NCBI GenBank assembly: GCA_021299355.1
Contig: JAJTGG010000021.1
Location: 1 to 46,391, forward strand
Length of the DNA: 46,391 bases
Direction of reading: 5' to 3'
Source: Lysobacteraceae bacterium
Lineage (GTDB): Bacteria > Pseudomonadota > Gammaproteobacteria > Xanthomonadales > Xanthomonadaceae
Part shown: piece after piece, positions 7,326 through 15,819 of the stretch
How the letters are laid out: every line of letters starts with the position of its first letter
Numbering within the stretch: position 1 is the stretch's first letter
Position numbers and translations under genes: made by a program
The notes under the pieces: model-generated
Databases searched by the model: none
The model's input: the letters and a program-made list of their open reading frames with translations, nothing else
What the model was told of the DNA's origin: nothing

Positions 7326-8480
7326 CTAATCTCCCAAGGGCAAAGTGATGCTGACGCTGAATCCCTGACCGGGCGCGGATTGAATCAACAGTTGTCCGTT
7401 GAGGGCCATGACCCGCTCTTTCATGCCCTGCAATCCGTTCCCGAACCGGGCTGATGCAACCCCGACGCCATCATCTTCTGATTTCAAAATCAATAAATTA
7501 TCCAGCTTTTGTAAGGATAATTCGAGCTTTCCTGCACGGGCATGTTTGATGGTGTTGGTGATCAACTCCTGAACACAGCGCAGAATAACCTGAGCCACGC
7601 TGGAGTCTTCCAGCGTCAGACCCGGATCGGCATGAAGACGGATGTCCAGATTCGGCATCGGCTGAACCAGCGGTTCGATGGCCGCCAAAATATCGATAGC
7701 GCAGCCCTCGCGCATCTCCGAAACCGCCTCGCGCACGTCGGAGAGCAGCAATTTAGCCAAGGCATGGCTCTGTCGGACATGCTCTTGGGCCTTACCCTCG
7801 CTCAGATGTCCGGCCACTTCCAGGTTCAAACTCAAAGCTGTGAGATGATGGCCCAGCAGATCATGCAATTCCCTGGAAATCCGCAAGCGCTCACCGACCC
7901 GGGAGTTTTCCGCCAAAAGCTTACGCGTGGCGCGTAGCTCGGCAATCAGTCGACGCTGGTCTTCACGGGCTGCAGCCTGCTGTTTGGCGACATGGCCAGT
8001 GACGAACACGAAGGTTGAGAATCCGGCATAGAGCAGGCTTTGCAGGAATGCTTCCCACCAAGTCAGCCCGGCGGAACTGAAAATGAATACCGGAATGACC
8101 AGTAGATGACTGATGACCAGCCACAGGGACCCGATGCGGACCGGCAGTAGCCAAGGCAGGATGCCGGCAATGACGGCCAACAGCATGCTGCCTAAACCTG
8201 TTTCAGAATAATAACTTACCGCAATGGCAATCAGGGTGAGCAGGAACAGGCTGACGCTATCGCGCCAGCCGCGGCGGTAGATATTGAGGTGGCCGGTGAC
8301 CAGCAGATACAAAACACCGAACGCAAGATAACTGAAAATCCAGCCGGAAACGGAGCCTTGGCTCAATCCGCTTTGGTCAAAGCCTTGCCAGCCGGCGTAC
8401 AGCAGGGGAATGCCGACCATGCCCCAGGTGAACAGTCCCGCGAAGCGCAGCAGTTGCTGGTGATTGATGCGTGCATTCAT
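7326..8480 (-). CDS. HisKA_3 sensor histidine kinase (DesK-like)
   Basis: A 384-residue histidine kinase of the NarL-partner class. About five or six membrane helices occupy residues 10-165, with almost no extracellular sensor domain, as in DesK. A short coiled linker leads to the dimerisation/phosphoacceptor box RISRELHDLLGHHLTAL (His206), and an HATPase domain (TNTIKHARAG as N-box, DDGVGV and GLQGMKERV as glycine-rich boxes) ends the protein. The ATG at 8480 was chosen; an in-frame start at 8522 would add 14 polar residues of poor likelihood. It heads a two-gene operon with the response regulator and is divergent from the GNAT-min operon. Confidence 0.9.
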   Translation of the reverse strand: MNARINHQQLLRFAGLFTWGMVGIPLLYAGWQGFDQSGLSQGSVSGWIFSYLAFGVLYLLVTGHLNIYRRGWRDSVSLFLLTLIAIAVSYYSETGLGSMLLAVIAGILPWLLPVRIGSLWLVISHLLVIPVFIFSSAGLTWWEAFLQSLLYAGFSTFVFVTGHVAKQQAAAREDQRRLIAELRATRKLLAENSRVGERLRISRELHDLLGHHLTALSLNLEVAGHLSEGKAQEHVRQSHALAKLLLSDVREAVSEMREGCAIDILAAIEPLVQPMPNLDIRLHADPGLTLEDSSVAQVILRCVQELITNTIKHARAGKLELSLQKLDNLLILKSEDDGVGVASARFGNGLQGMKERVMALNGQLLIQSAPGQGFSVSITLPLGD

Positions 8481-8486
8481 CGGGGA

Positions 8487-8514
8487 ATCATACCCCCTAA
8501 TCAAGCACTTGCAA
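8487..8514 (-). promoter_or_regulatory. Possible promoter for the sensor kinase operon
   Basis: Minus-strand TTGCAA (8514-8509) and TATGAT (8492-8487) are 16 bases apart. A transcript from here would begin at or within a base or two of the ATG at 8480, implying a leaderless message. The match is fair but could be chance, and the kinase may instead be driven from further upstream in the 150-base divergent region shared with the GNAT gene. Confidence 0.35.
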
Positions 8515-8632
8515 GCCGCCAAAAGTCATGCTTTGGCCAATACCTGCAAAAACTCTAACGCTGTTCCGGCACTCCATGCGATAATTCCGCATCAAGCCGA
8601 AGACGGGCTGGTTGGATTCTGGAGTAGTCTCG

Positions 8633-9229
8633 ATGTCGATTTCGATCCGCGACGTGCAAGTACAGGAACTGGATGCCATTCTGGCCATGAACAATGCCGC
8701 AGGCAGCGGCATTCTGCCGATGAACCAAGGGCAGATCCACTACTTCTGGCAGCACGCCGACTACTTCCGTGTCGCCGAGTCCGATGACTGTCTGGTCGGC
8801 TTCCTGATCGCCATGACCCGTGACACCGATTACGAAAGCAGCAATTTCCGCTGGTTCAAGGACCACTACGAAGCCTTCGTTTACGTCGACCGCATCGTGA
8901 TCGCCAAAGGCCAACGCAGCGCCGGTATCGGCCGACTGTTCTATGCCGATGTGCAGAGTTTCGCGGAAGTGCGGGCGCCGGCCCTGGTCGCAGAGGTGTT
9001 CATCGAAGACAGCAGCCACCCTGCCCTTCTGTTTCACGGCAGCTTCGGCTTCCATGAAGTCGGCCAGCATCAGCTGCCGGATTCGCCGCTGCGGGCCGCC
9101 ATGCTCTATAAGGATCTCTGCAGTTATCCCTTCGTAAACTCCACTTATGGCGAGCAGCTGCCGCCTGTGGTCTGGCTTCAGGCCAGAGTCAAACCGCAAA
9201 CCAGCGGCCATCTGGCGACGGGAACCTGA
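8633..9229 (+). CDS. GNAT-family N-acetyltransferase upstream of minC
   Basis: A 198-residue GNAT acyltransferase. The acetyl-CoA pyrophosphate-binding motif is visible as VDRIVIAKGQRSAGIGRLF (about residues 85-103, with QRSAGIG as the Q/RxxGxG/A loop), followed by a strand with AEVFIED and the late FHGSFGFHEVG region. The ATG at 8633 is chosen because GGAG lies 8 bases upstream; an in-frame TTG at 8612 has no such signal. The stop is one base before the minC start, so the two genes are almost certainly cotranscribed. The acetylated substrate is unknown; a division-related target is only suggested by position. Confidence 0.85.
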   Translation: MSISIRDVQVQELDAILAMNNAAGSGILPMNQGQIHYFWQHADYFRVAESDDCLVGFLIAMTRDTDYESSNFRWFKDHYEAFVYVDRIVIAKGQRSAGIGRLFYADVQSFAEVRAPALVAEVFIEDSSHPALLFHGSFGFHEVGQHQLPDSPLRAAMLYKDLCSYPFVNSTYGEQLPPVVWLQARVKPQTSGHLATGT

Positions 9230-9230
9230 A

Positions 9231-9995
9231 ATGGGCGGCGCAACGGTCAGCTACGAACAATGCGGGGAATTGAAATTCGGCCAAGTGGGCATCGCCAATC
9301 TGCGCATTCGCACACTGGATATCGCTGCCCTGAAAAACGAAATGCAGGAGCGCGTTGAGCGCGCCCCGAAGCTATTCCGGCACGCGGCGGTGATTCTTGA
9401 TTTCAGTGCCCTGCCCGCGTGTCCGGATGTCGAAACCACGGACGCGTTGATCGATGCCCTGCGCAATGCCGGTGTCATGCCGGTCGCTATCGCTTACGGA
9501 GCACCGGCTGTGGAAAAACTTGCCGAACAGGTCGGTCTGCCGATTCTCGCCAAATTCCGGGCTTCATTCGAACGTGAGGACGGCCCGGAGCCGGCACGCA
9601 CGGCGCCGGCTTCCGAAAGCAAACCCCCGCCAACCACAAGCTTACCCGCAGCTGTCCCTAACCAGGAGCCAGGCCTGTTGCAAACCCAGCCTTTGCGCTC
9701 GGGCCAACAGGTATACGCCGCCGGCTGCGATTTGACCGTGTGCGCCATGGTCGGCGCCGGCGCCGAAGCCATCGCCGACGGCTCCATCCACATTTATGGT
9801 CCGTTGCGTGGGCGCGCGCTGGCCGGCGCCTCAGGCAATGCCCAGGCACGGATTTTCTGCCGCGAATTCAATGCCGAGCTGGTCGCCATCGCCGGCACGT
9901 ACAAGGTTCTGGATGAAATTCCGAAAAAACTGCTGGGCAAAGCGGTGCAGATCTGGCTCGACAAAGACCAGCTACGCATCGAAGAACTGGCTTAA
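9231..9995 (+). CDS. minC: Septum site-determining protein MinC
   Basis: A 254-residue FtsZ assembly inhibitor that, with MinD, blocks division at the cell poles. The N-terminal FtsZ-binding domain spans about 1-105. A Pro/Ala-rich linker (about 118-155) follows, then the C-terminal beta-helix that binds MinD and FtsZ tails, with IHIYGPLRGRALAGASG (about 185-201) as its signature. The linker is longer than in many MinC proteins. The ATG at 9231 lies one base after the GNAT stop, and an upstream in-frame start inside the GNAT gene was rejected. MinD follows 36 bases later. Confidence 0.95.
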   Translation: MGGATVSYEQCGELKFGQVGIANLRIRTLDIAALKNEMQERVERAPKLFRHAAVILDFSALPACPDVETTDALIDALRNAGVMPVAIAYGAPAVEKLAEQVGLPILAKFRASFEREDGPEPARTAPASESKPPPTTSLPAAVPNQEPGLLQTQPLRSGQQVYAAGCDLTVCAMVGAGAEAIADGSIHIYGPLRGRALAGASGNAQARIFCREFNAELVAIAGTYKVLDEIPKKLLGKAVQIWLDKDQLRIEELA

Positions 9996-10031
9996 TATGA
10001 TTCAACGACATTGACAGACAAGGAGCGCATT

Positions 10032-10841
10032 TTGGCAGAGATTATCGTAGTCACATCCGGCAAGGGCGGCGTCGGCAAAACCACTTCCAGTGCAAGTATC
10101 GCCTGCGGACTGGCCAAAGCCGGCAAAAAGACGGTGGTCATCGATTTCGACGTCGGCCTGCGCAATCTCGACCTGATCATGGGCTGTGAACGCCGCGTGG
10201 TTTACGACTTCGTGAACGTGGTGCACGGCGAAGCCAGCCTGAAACAGGCCCTGATCAAGGACAAGCGCTTCGACAATCTGTATGTCCTGGCTGCTTCGCA
10301 GACCCGCGACAAAGACGCACTGACCCGCGAAGGCGTCGAGAAGGTGCTCAAGGATCTGGCCGCCGAAGGATTCGATTACATCCTGTGCGATTCGCCGGCC
10401 GGCATCGAAAAAGGTGCCTATCTGGCCATGTACTACGCCGACCGTGCAGTGGTCGTGGTCAACCCGGAAGTATCCTCGGTGCGCGATTCGGACCGCATTC
10501 TCGGCCTGCTGGCCTCCAAGACCCAGAAAGCCGAAGCCGGCGAACACATTACCGAACACCTGTTGCTGACCCGCTACAATCCCGCCCGTGTCGAAAAAGG
10601 CGAGATGCTGTCGATCGGCGACGTTGAGGAAATTCTCGGCCTGAAGGTGGTCGGCGTGATTCCGGAATCGCCGGAAGTGCTGCAATCGTCCAACTCCGGC
10701 AACCCGGTCATCCTGGACGAAAACTCCGACGCCGGACAGGCCTATACCGATGCCGTCGCCCGCATCCTCGGCGAAGACCGCCCGATGCGCTTCACCAGCG
10801 TTGAGAAGAAGGGCTTCTTCTCGAAAATGTTCGGAGGTTGA
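10032..10841 (+). CDS. minD: Septum site-determining ATPase MinD, TTG start
   Basis: A 269-residue deviant-Walker ATPase that recruits MinC to the membrane and oscillates under MinE control. The deviant Walker A is GKGGVGKTT (residues 10-18), the switch regions are DVGLRNLD and CDSPAGIE, and the C-terminal amphipathic membrane-targeting helix ends KKGFFSKMFGG. The start is read as TTG at 10032, giving MAEIIVVTSGKGG, because AAGGAG (10020-10025) is well placed upstream. An alternative TTG at 10011 would add 7 residues that canonical MinD proteins lack. MinE starts 3 bases after the stop. Confidence 0.95.
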   Translation: MAEIIVVTSGKGGVGKTTSSASIACGLAKAGKKTVVIDFDVGLRNLDLIMGCERRVVYDFVNVVHGEASLKQALIKDKRFDNLYVLAASQTRDKDALTREGVEKVLKDLAAEGFDYILCDSPAGIEKGAYLAMYYADRAVVVVNPEVSSVRDSDRILGLLASKTQKAEAGEHITEHLLLTRYNPARVEKGEMLSIGDVEEILGLKVVGVIPESPEVLQSSNSGNPVILDENSDAGQAYTDAVARILGEDRPMRFTSVEKKGFFSKMFGG

Positions 10842-10844
10842 GCC

Positions 10845-11123
10845 ATGGGACTACTGCGCAACATCATCGAACAACTGGAAAAGCTGGACAGCAAACCGAC
10901 CTCAGCGTCCACCGCCAAGAACCGTCTGCAGATTCTGGTGTCCCAGTCCCGCAGGGATGCCAGCGCCCCGGATTACATGCCGCGCCTGCGCAGCGAACTG
11001 CTGGAAGTCATCAAGAAATATGTGCAGGTCAACGACGAAGCGGTGAAGGTCAACTTCGAAAAAGACAAGGATGGCATCCAGGAAGTCCTCGACATCCAGA
11101 TCGCCCTGCCCGACAAGAGCTGA
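10845..11123 (+). CDS. minE: Cell division topological specificity factor MinE
   Basis: A 92-residue protein that stimulates MinD ATPase and confines MinCD to the poles. The N-terminal amphipathic segment (MGLLRNIIEQLEK) and the anti-MinCD helix containing KNRLQILVSQSRRDA (residues 24-38) are followed by the dimerisation domain (LLEVIKKYVQVNDEAVKVNF). Length and order fit the family. It sits 3 bases after minD and 3 bases before the putative protease gene, so the operon continues past it. Confidence 0.95.
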   Translation: MGLLRNIIEQLEKLDSKPTSASTAKNRLQILVSQSRRDASAPDYMPRLRSELLEVIKKYVQVNDEAVKVNFEKDKDGIQEVLDIQIALPDKS

Positions 11124-11126
11124 ACC

Positions 11127-11630
11127 GTGGATTTCGAGGCGGACGCAGCGGTCGTTCGCCTGCGCGACATCCCCATTGAACAGGCCCGGCAAGTGCTGGG
11201 CTTGTTTGATTTGGAGCTGGTCATGATTGCTGATGGCGAAGCCATTCCCGGCAGCTACTGGGGCGAATGCGAAGCCGGACTGATCGGCAACCGTGTCTAT
11301 GCACGAGCGGATACTCCCGTACATTCCCTGCTGCATGAAGCCTGCCATCTGATTGTTTTATCCCCGGAAAAACGGGCGGTCGTGCATACCGATGCCAGCG
11401 ATTCTGTTTTGGAGGAGGACGCCACCTGCTATCTGCAGCTGGCCTTGGCAGACCGGATTACCGGCTTCGGCTTCGCACGGGCCTGCACCGACATGGATAC
11501 TTGGGGCTACAGTTTCCGGCTGGGTTCAACCCGCGCCTGGTTTGAACAGGACGCCGACGATGCCCGTACTTTCCTGCACGAGCGGGGGATTCTGCCCCAG
11601 CCCGACCCGACCGAGGCTTCAGCCAATTAG
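11127..11630 (+). CDS. Putative zinc metallopeptidase (HExxH) downstream of minE
   Basis: A 167-residue conserved-looking protein that I cannot assign to a named family. It contains LLHEACHLI with a full HExxH zinc motif (His70, Glu71, His74), followed about 22 residues later by an acidic pair in VLEEDATCYLQLAL (Glu96/Glu97) that could supply the third ligand, as in IrrE-like and other gluzincin-type proteases. There is no signal peptide, so it is cytoplasmic. The start is a GTG at 11127, 3 bases after the minE stop, which strongly suggests cotranscription. Peptidase activity is inferred from the motif only. Confidence 0.7.
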   Translation: MDFEADAAVVRLRDIPIEQARQVLGLFDLELVMIADGEAIPGSYWGECEAGLIGNRVYARADTPVHSLLHEACHLIVLSPEKRAVVHTDASDSVLEEDATCYLQLALADRITGFGFARACTDMDTWGYSFRLGSTRAWFEQDADDARTFLHERGILPQPDPTEASAN

Positions 11631-11678
11631 CGAAGCCTGATATCATCGGAGGGATTCCAACCCGCTTTCGGAGCTTCC

Positions 11679-13628
11679 GTGAACATCCAACGCCTCGCCA
11701 TCACACTTGCCATCTCTGCCAGCCTGCTCGGGCTGTCCGCCTGCAGCCCGAAATCCGGCGACGCCGGCAGCACGGAAGTCGCCTATGCCAATGAAACCGC
11801 CGATGAATTCATCGCCCGCGTCAACCGCGAGCTGACCGAAGCCTATCCGGAAATCACCTCCTCGCAATGGCTGGCCTCGACCTACATCAACAGCGATTCC
11901 GAACGCATCTCGGCCAAGGCCAATGAACGCTACCTCGGCATGCTGAGCAAATACATCGCCAAAGCCAAGACCTTCCCGGCCGATGCCAAAATGACGCCGG
12001 AAACGGCACGCGCCCTGCACCTGCTGAAAATCGGCGTCACCCTGCCGCCGCCGAATGATCCGAAAGCTTTGGCTGAGATGACCGGTCTGGCCACCAAACT
12101 TGAAGGCATGTACGGTTCCGGCAAGTACTGTCCGGACAGCAAGAAACCGGCGGACTGCCTCGATATCGGCGCCGTTTCCAAGATTCTGGCGGAACCCACC
12201 AGCACCTACGAGCAACAGCTGAATGCCTGGAACGGCTGGCATACCATCGCCATTCCGATGCGCAAGGATTACCAACGCTTCGCAGAACTGTCCAACCAGG
12301 GCGCCAAGGATTTGGGCTTCGGCAACACCGGCGAACTCTGGCGCTCGGGCTACGATATGACTCCGGCCGATTTCCAGAAGGAAAGCGACCGCCTGTGGGG
12401 CCAAGTTGAACCGCTTTACAAGGAACTGCAGTGCTACACCAAGAACAAACTGGTCACCAAGTACGGTGACAAGGGCCAAATCAACGGCATGATTCCGGCA
12501 CATCTGACCGGCAACCTCTGGCAGCAGGATTGGGGCAGTCTCTGGCCGATTCTCGAACCCTACAAGGGTGCCGGCAGCCTCGACATCAACAGCGTGCTGC
12601 AGAAACAGCATGACAAGGTGCTGAACGAAAAACTGGCCGCCGCCGGCGGTGCTGCAACACTCAGCCCATTGAAATTCGCTGATATCTCGCAAGAAGCCAA
12701 CCTGCAGCAGGCCAAGGATATGGCACGGCTTTCCGAAAGCTTCTATACCGGATTAGGGATGCCGAAATTACCCGAATCGCATTGGTCCAACGCGCAGTTC
12801 ATCAAGCCGCGTGACCGCGATGTGGTCTGCCACGCCAGCGCCTGGGACATGAACCTGCAGGGCGACGTGCGCATCAAGATGTGCATCACCCCGACCGAAG
12901 AAGACCTGACCACGCTGTACCATGAGTACGGCCATGTTTATTACTATCTGGCTTACAACAAACTGCCGATCCTGTTCCAGGGCGGCGCTCACGACGGCTT
13001 CCATGAAGCCATCGGCGACACCATCGTGCTGTCGATGACGCCGGAATACATGAGCTCGATCGGTCTGATCGACAAACCCGCCGTCAGCCAGGAAGCCGTA
13101 ATCAACGGCCAGATGCGCATGGCCCTGGCCAAGGTCGCGTTCATGCCCTTCGGTCTGATGATCGACCGCTGGCGCTGGGGCGTGTTCGACGGTTCGATCA
13201 AACCGGATCAATACAACAAAGCCTGGTGGGACCTGAAAGCCAAATACCAGGGCGTGGCTCCGGCCACCGCCCGCGGCGAAGAATTCTTCGATGCCGGCGC
13301 GAAATACCACGTGCCGGGCAACACCCCGTATACCCGCTATTTCCTGTCGCACATTCTGCAGTTCCAGTTCTACAAAGCCCTCTGTGATGCCTCCGGCTAC
13401 AAAGGCCCGCTTTACCAGTGCAACTTCGCCAACAACCCGGAAGCCGGCAAGCGCTACTGGGCGATGCTGAGCAAGGGGTCCAGCCAGCCCTGGCAGAAGA
13501 CCATGAAAGAACTGACCGGCAAGGAAGAAATGGACGGCTCGGCCGTGCTTGAATATTTCGCACCGCTGCAAAGCTGGCTGAAAGAACAGAACCAAGGCCA
13601 GCAGTGTGGCTGGAAGGCTCCGGAATAA
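11679..13628 (+). CDS. M2-family peptidyl-dipeptidase (ACE-like) lipoprotein
   Basis: A 649-residue zinc dipeptidyl carboxypeptidase related to angiotensin-converting enzyme. It has a lipoprotein signal peptide with lipobox LSAC (Cys22). The zinc motif is HEYGH (residues 415-419) within TTLYHEYGHVYYYLAYNKLP, and the third ligand is Glu443 in FHEAIGD, all as in family M2. The enzyme would remove C-terminal dipeptides from peptides in the periplasm or at the outer membrane. The start is GTG at 11679 with a GGAG about 6 bases upstream. TATCAT at 11641-11646 may be its -10, but no -35 is evident. Confidence 0.92.
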   Translation: MNIQRLAITLAISASLLGLSACSPKSGDAGSTEVAYANETADEFIARVNRELTEAYPEITSSQWLASTYINSDSERISAKANERYLGMLSKYIAKAKTFPADAKMTPETARALHLLKIGVTLPPPNDPKALAEMTGLATKLEGMYGSGKYCPDSKKPADCLDIGAVSKILAEPTSTYEQQLNAWNGWHTIAIPMRKDYQRFAELSNQGAKDLGFGNTGELWRSGYDMTPADFQKESDRLWGQVEPLYKELQCYTKNKLVTKYGDKGQINGMIPAHLTGNLWQQDWGSLWPILEPYKGAGSLDINSVLQKQHDKVLNEKLAAAGGAATLSPLKFADISQEANLQQAKDMARLSESFYTGLGMPKLPESHWSNAQFIKPRDRDVVCHASAWDMNLQGDVRIKMCITPTEEDLTTLYHEYGHVYYYLAYNKLPILFQGGAHDGFHEAIGDTIVLSMTPEYMSSIGLIDKPAVSQEAVINGQMRMALAKVAFMPFGLMIDRWRWGVFDGSIKPDQYNKAWWDLKAKYQGVAPATARGEEFFDAGAKYHVPGNTPYTRYFLSHILQFQFYKALCDASGYKGPLYQCNFANNPEAGKRYWAMLSKGSSQPWQKTMKELTGKEEMDGSAVLEYFAPLQSWLKEQNQGQQCGWKAPE

Positions 13629-13637
13629 GCATCTGAC

Positions 13638-14744
13638 ATGTTGAGCGAATCCTCCGATCTGCAATCCCAAGCCTTGGCTACTGCCACGGCTCTGCCCGCG
13701 CGTTTCTACACCGGCGAAGGCACGGCCGCGATTGATCAGACCGCCGTGTTCAACCGGCACTGGCAATACGTCTGCCACAGCTCGCAGATTGCCGATGAAG
13801 GCGATTATGTGGTCTCGGTACTCGGCCAACTTCCGGTCATCGTGATCCGCACCGCTGAAGGCCTGCGCGGCTACCACAACGTCTGTCGGCACCGTGCCGG
13901 CCCTTTGGCGCAGTGCTCGGGCAAAGGCGCCAAGCAACTCCGTTGCCGCTATCACGGCTGGACCTACAATCTGGATGGCAGCCTGCGCACCGCCACCGAA
14001 ATGAAAGACGTCGCGGACTTTGATGTCAGCTCGGTGCGTTTGCCGGCATTGCAGGTGCGTGAGTTCGCGGGCCTGGTGTTCGCCGCTTCGGAGAACCCGC
14101 CGCCGTTCGAGGAATACGTAGCCGGCATCGCCGAGCGTCTGGCGGTCAGTAGCCATGCACTTGATGATCTGCGCTTTCACCAGCATCTGAGTTACGACAT
14201 CGACTGCAACTGGAAGACCTACGTCGACAATTATCTGGAAGGCTACCATGTGCCGCACGTGCATCCGGAGCTGAATAAGCTGCTGGATTACCGCAGCTAC
14301 GTGACCGAAACCAAACGCTGGTACTCCATGCAGTTCAGCCCGCTGGAAAGCGGCGATGACCTTTACGGCTCGGGCGAAGCGCTGTATTACTTCATGTACC
14401 CGAACACCATGCTCAACATCCTGCCGGGCCGCCTGCAGACCAACCGCGTGTTGCCGTTGCCAAACAACCGTTGCCGGGTGGAATTCGATTTCTTCTACAC
14501 CGTGAGCGCCGATTCGGCCAAGGATGAGGCGCGCCGCAAGCGTGACTTGGAATTCTCCGACGTGGTGCAGGATGAAGACATCCAGATTTGCGTTGATGTA
14601 CAGCACGGCCTGGACAGCGGCTCGTATGTGGCCGGGCGTTTAAACCCGTTGCGCGAGAATGCCTTGCATCATTTTCAGGAACTGCTGCGTTCCGATTATC
14701 GGACTCACAGTTCGTCAGTATCAAGGCATTCGACATCAGACTGA
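13638..14744 (+). CDS. Rieske non-heme iron oxygenase, alpha subunit
   Basis: A 368-residue ring-hydroxylating-dioxygenase-type enzyme. The Rieske [2Fe-2S] ligands are Cys83-x-His85 (NVCRHRAG) and Cys103-x-x-His106 (LRCRYHGW). The mononuclear iron site is in DNYLEGYHVPHVHPEL (Asp197, His204, His209), with a later acidic ligand likely in QDEDIQ. This class includes choline/carnitine-type monooxygenases and aromatic hydroxylases; the substrate cannot be told. No reductase gene is adjacent. The last 10-15 residues (about THSSSVSRHSTSD) read through what was the 3' end of the opposite transporter gene, so the native C-terminus was probably near RSDYR. Confidence 0.88.
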   Translation: MLSESSDLQSQALATATALPARFYTGEGTAAIDQTAVFNRHWQYVCHSSQIADEGDYVVSVLGQLPVIVIRTAEGLRGYHNVCRHRAGPLAQCSGKGAKQLRCRYHGWTYNLDGSLRTATEMKDVADFDVSSVRLPALQVREFAGLVFAASENPPPFEEYVAGIAERLAVSSHALDDLRFHQHLSYDIDCNWKTYVDNYLEGYHVPHVHPELNKLLDYRSYVTETKRWYSMQFSPLESGDDLYGSGEALYYFMYPNTMLNILPGRLQTNRVLPLPNNRCRVEFDFFYTVSADSAKDEARRKRDLEFSDVVQDEDIQICVDVQHGLDSGSYVAGRLNPLRENALHHFQELLRSDYRTHSSSVSRHSTSD

Positions 14745-15801
14745 TGAAGGCCTGCATCGAAGACGCCGTGCCGCGGATGTGCGGGTACAGATCGAGTAGC
14801 GCGATGGTTAGGATCGGAAACACCAGCGCGATGCCGAAGGCCAGGCCGCTCATCGGCAGTACCGCCCAAGGCAGTTCAAGCCGGATTGCGGTGCTGGCAT
14901 AGATCAGATTCAAAACCGCCGACGCCGCGCAGATGCCGAAGCCCCATTGCACCATGCGCATACCACTGGCCTTGCCGGCCAGCCGGCCGCTGATGAACGC
15001 GCCAATGCTCATGCCGGTGATGGTCGGCACGAAAAACCAACCGAATTGGGTTTCGTCCAGACGCAGGTGAGTCATCACGTAATCCGGCGCCGCCGCGATG
15101 TACAGGAACAGGCTGCCGAACAGAAAGGTGCCGGCCAGCGCCAGACGTCGGAATCCGGTATGCAGGATCATTTCACGGTAGGACGCACTCAGCGGCACCG
15201 GATGGAACGCGACCCGCTTGGCGGGTGGGTGCGATTCCGGCAGGAATAAGGCCACTACCACCAGCATGAACAGGCTCAATCCGGCCATAAACCAGAAAAT
15301 GCCCTGCCAGTGGCTCCAGCTCAGAATGTAGCCGCCGATAATCGGCGCAATGGCCGGCGCGATCGAGAAGATCATCGACACCATGCTCATCATGCGTTGG
15401 GCATGGTCGCCGTCAAACACATCGCGGATGACCGCACGGCCGACAATGAGGCCGACCCCGGCACAAAGCCCTTGAATGAATCGGAATATCAGCAATTGCT
15501 GCAGGTCGGCGGCCAGCGCGCAACCGACGGAAGAAACCAGGAAAATTCCCAGACCAGCCAGAATGACCGGCCGGCGCCCGAAGGCATCCGACAGCGCACC
15601 GTGCAGCAGCGACATCGCGGCGTAGCCCAGCAGATAGATGCTGATGGTCTGCTGGATTGCGGCATCGGTCACCTGCAGATCGCTGGCCAGTGCCCGAAAC
15701 GCCGGAAAAATGCTGTCGATGGCAAACGGACCGACCATCGCTAAAAGACCGAGAATCAGCGCCAGACGGCGCCGGGAAATGGCCATGGCTTCAAGCGGCA
15801 T
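14413..15801 (-). CDS. Bcr/CflA-type MFS drug exporter, 3' end lost into the Rieske gene
   Basis: An MFS exporter of the Bcr/CflA group. The reading frame has 462 codons but only about the first 360 look like transporter: SDAFGRRPVILAGLGIF (motif A region), GRAVIRDVFDGDHAQRMMSM, and helices up to SLMSNALI near 14719. Beyond that the residues are an antisense reading of the oxygenase gene, full of Arg, Pro and Cys and without membrane helices. The normal end of helix 11 and all of helix 12 are therefore missing. The protein is probably inactive, or the junction is an assembly error. ATG at 15801 or 15786 are both possible. It follows a 53-residue membrane protein gene. Confidence 0.8.
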   Translation of the reverse strand: MPLEAMAISRRRLALILGLLAMVGPFAIDSIFPAFRALASDLQVTDAAIQQTISIYLLGYAAMSLLHGALSDAFGRRPVILAGLGIFLVSSVGCALAADLQQLLIFRFIQGLCAGVGLIVGRAVIRDVFDGDHAQRMMSMVSMIFSIAPAIAPIIGGYILSWSHWQGIFWFMAGLSLFMLVVVALFLPESHPPAKRVAFHPVPLSASYREMILHTGFRRLALAGTFLFGSLFLYIAAAPDYVMTHLRLDETQFGWFFVPTITGMSIGAFISGRLAGKASGMRMVQWGFGICAASAVLNLIYASTAIRLELPWAVLPMSGLAFGIALVFPILTIALLDLYPHIRGTASSMQAFISLMSNALILTNCESDNRNAAVPENDARHSRATGLNARPHTSRCPGRAVHQRKSGCLHPAPRRRIPSHACGAPHPWPNRRSRCRRNRIPPGNGCLATATRGWSAGGPAGC

Positions 15802-15819
15802 GGATGCGCGGCTCTGGCA

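Noticed and set aside
10011-10016. TTGACA between minC and minD as a -35 box
   Set aside because: No -10-like sequence follows at 16-18 bases; that stretch is minD coding sequence.
12768-14606. 612-codon open frame on the minus strand
   Set aside because: Runs antisense across two well-supported genes (M2 peptidase and Rieske oxygenase) with typical shadow-frame composition.
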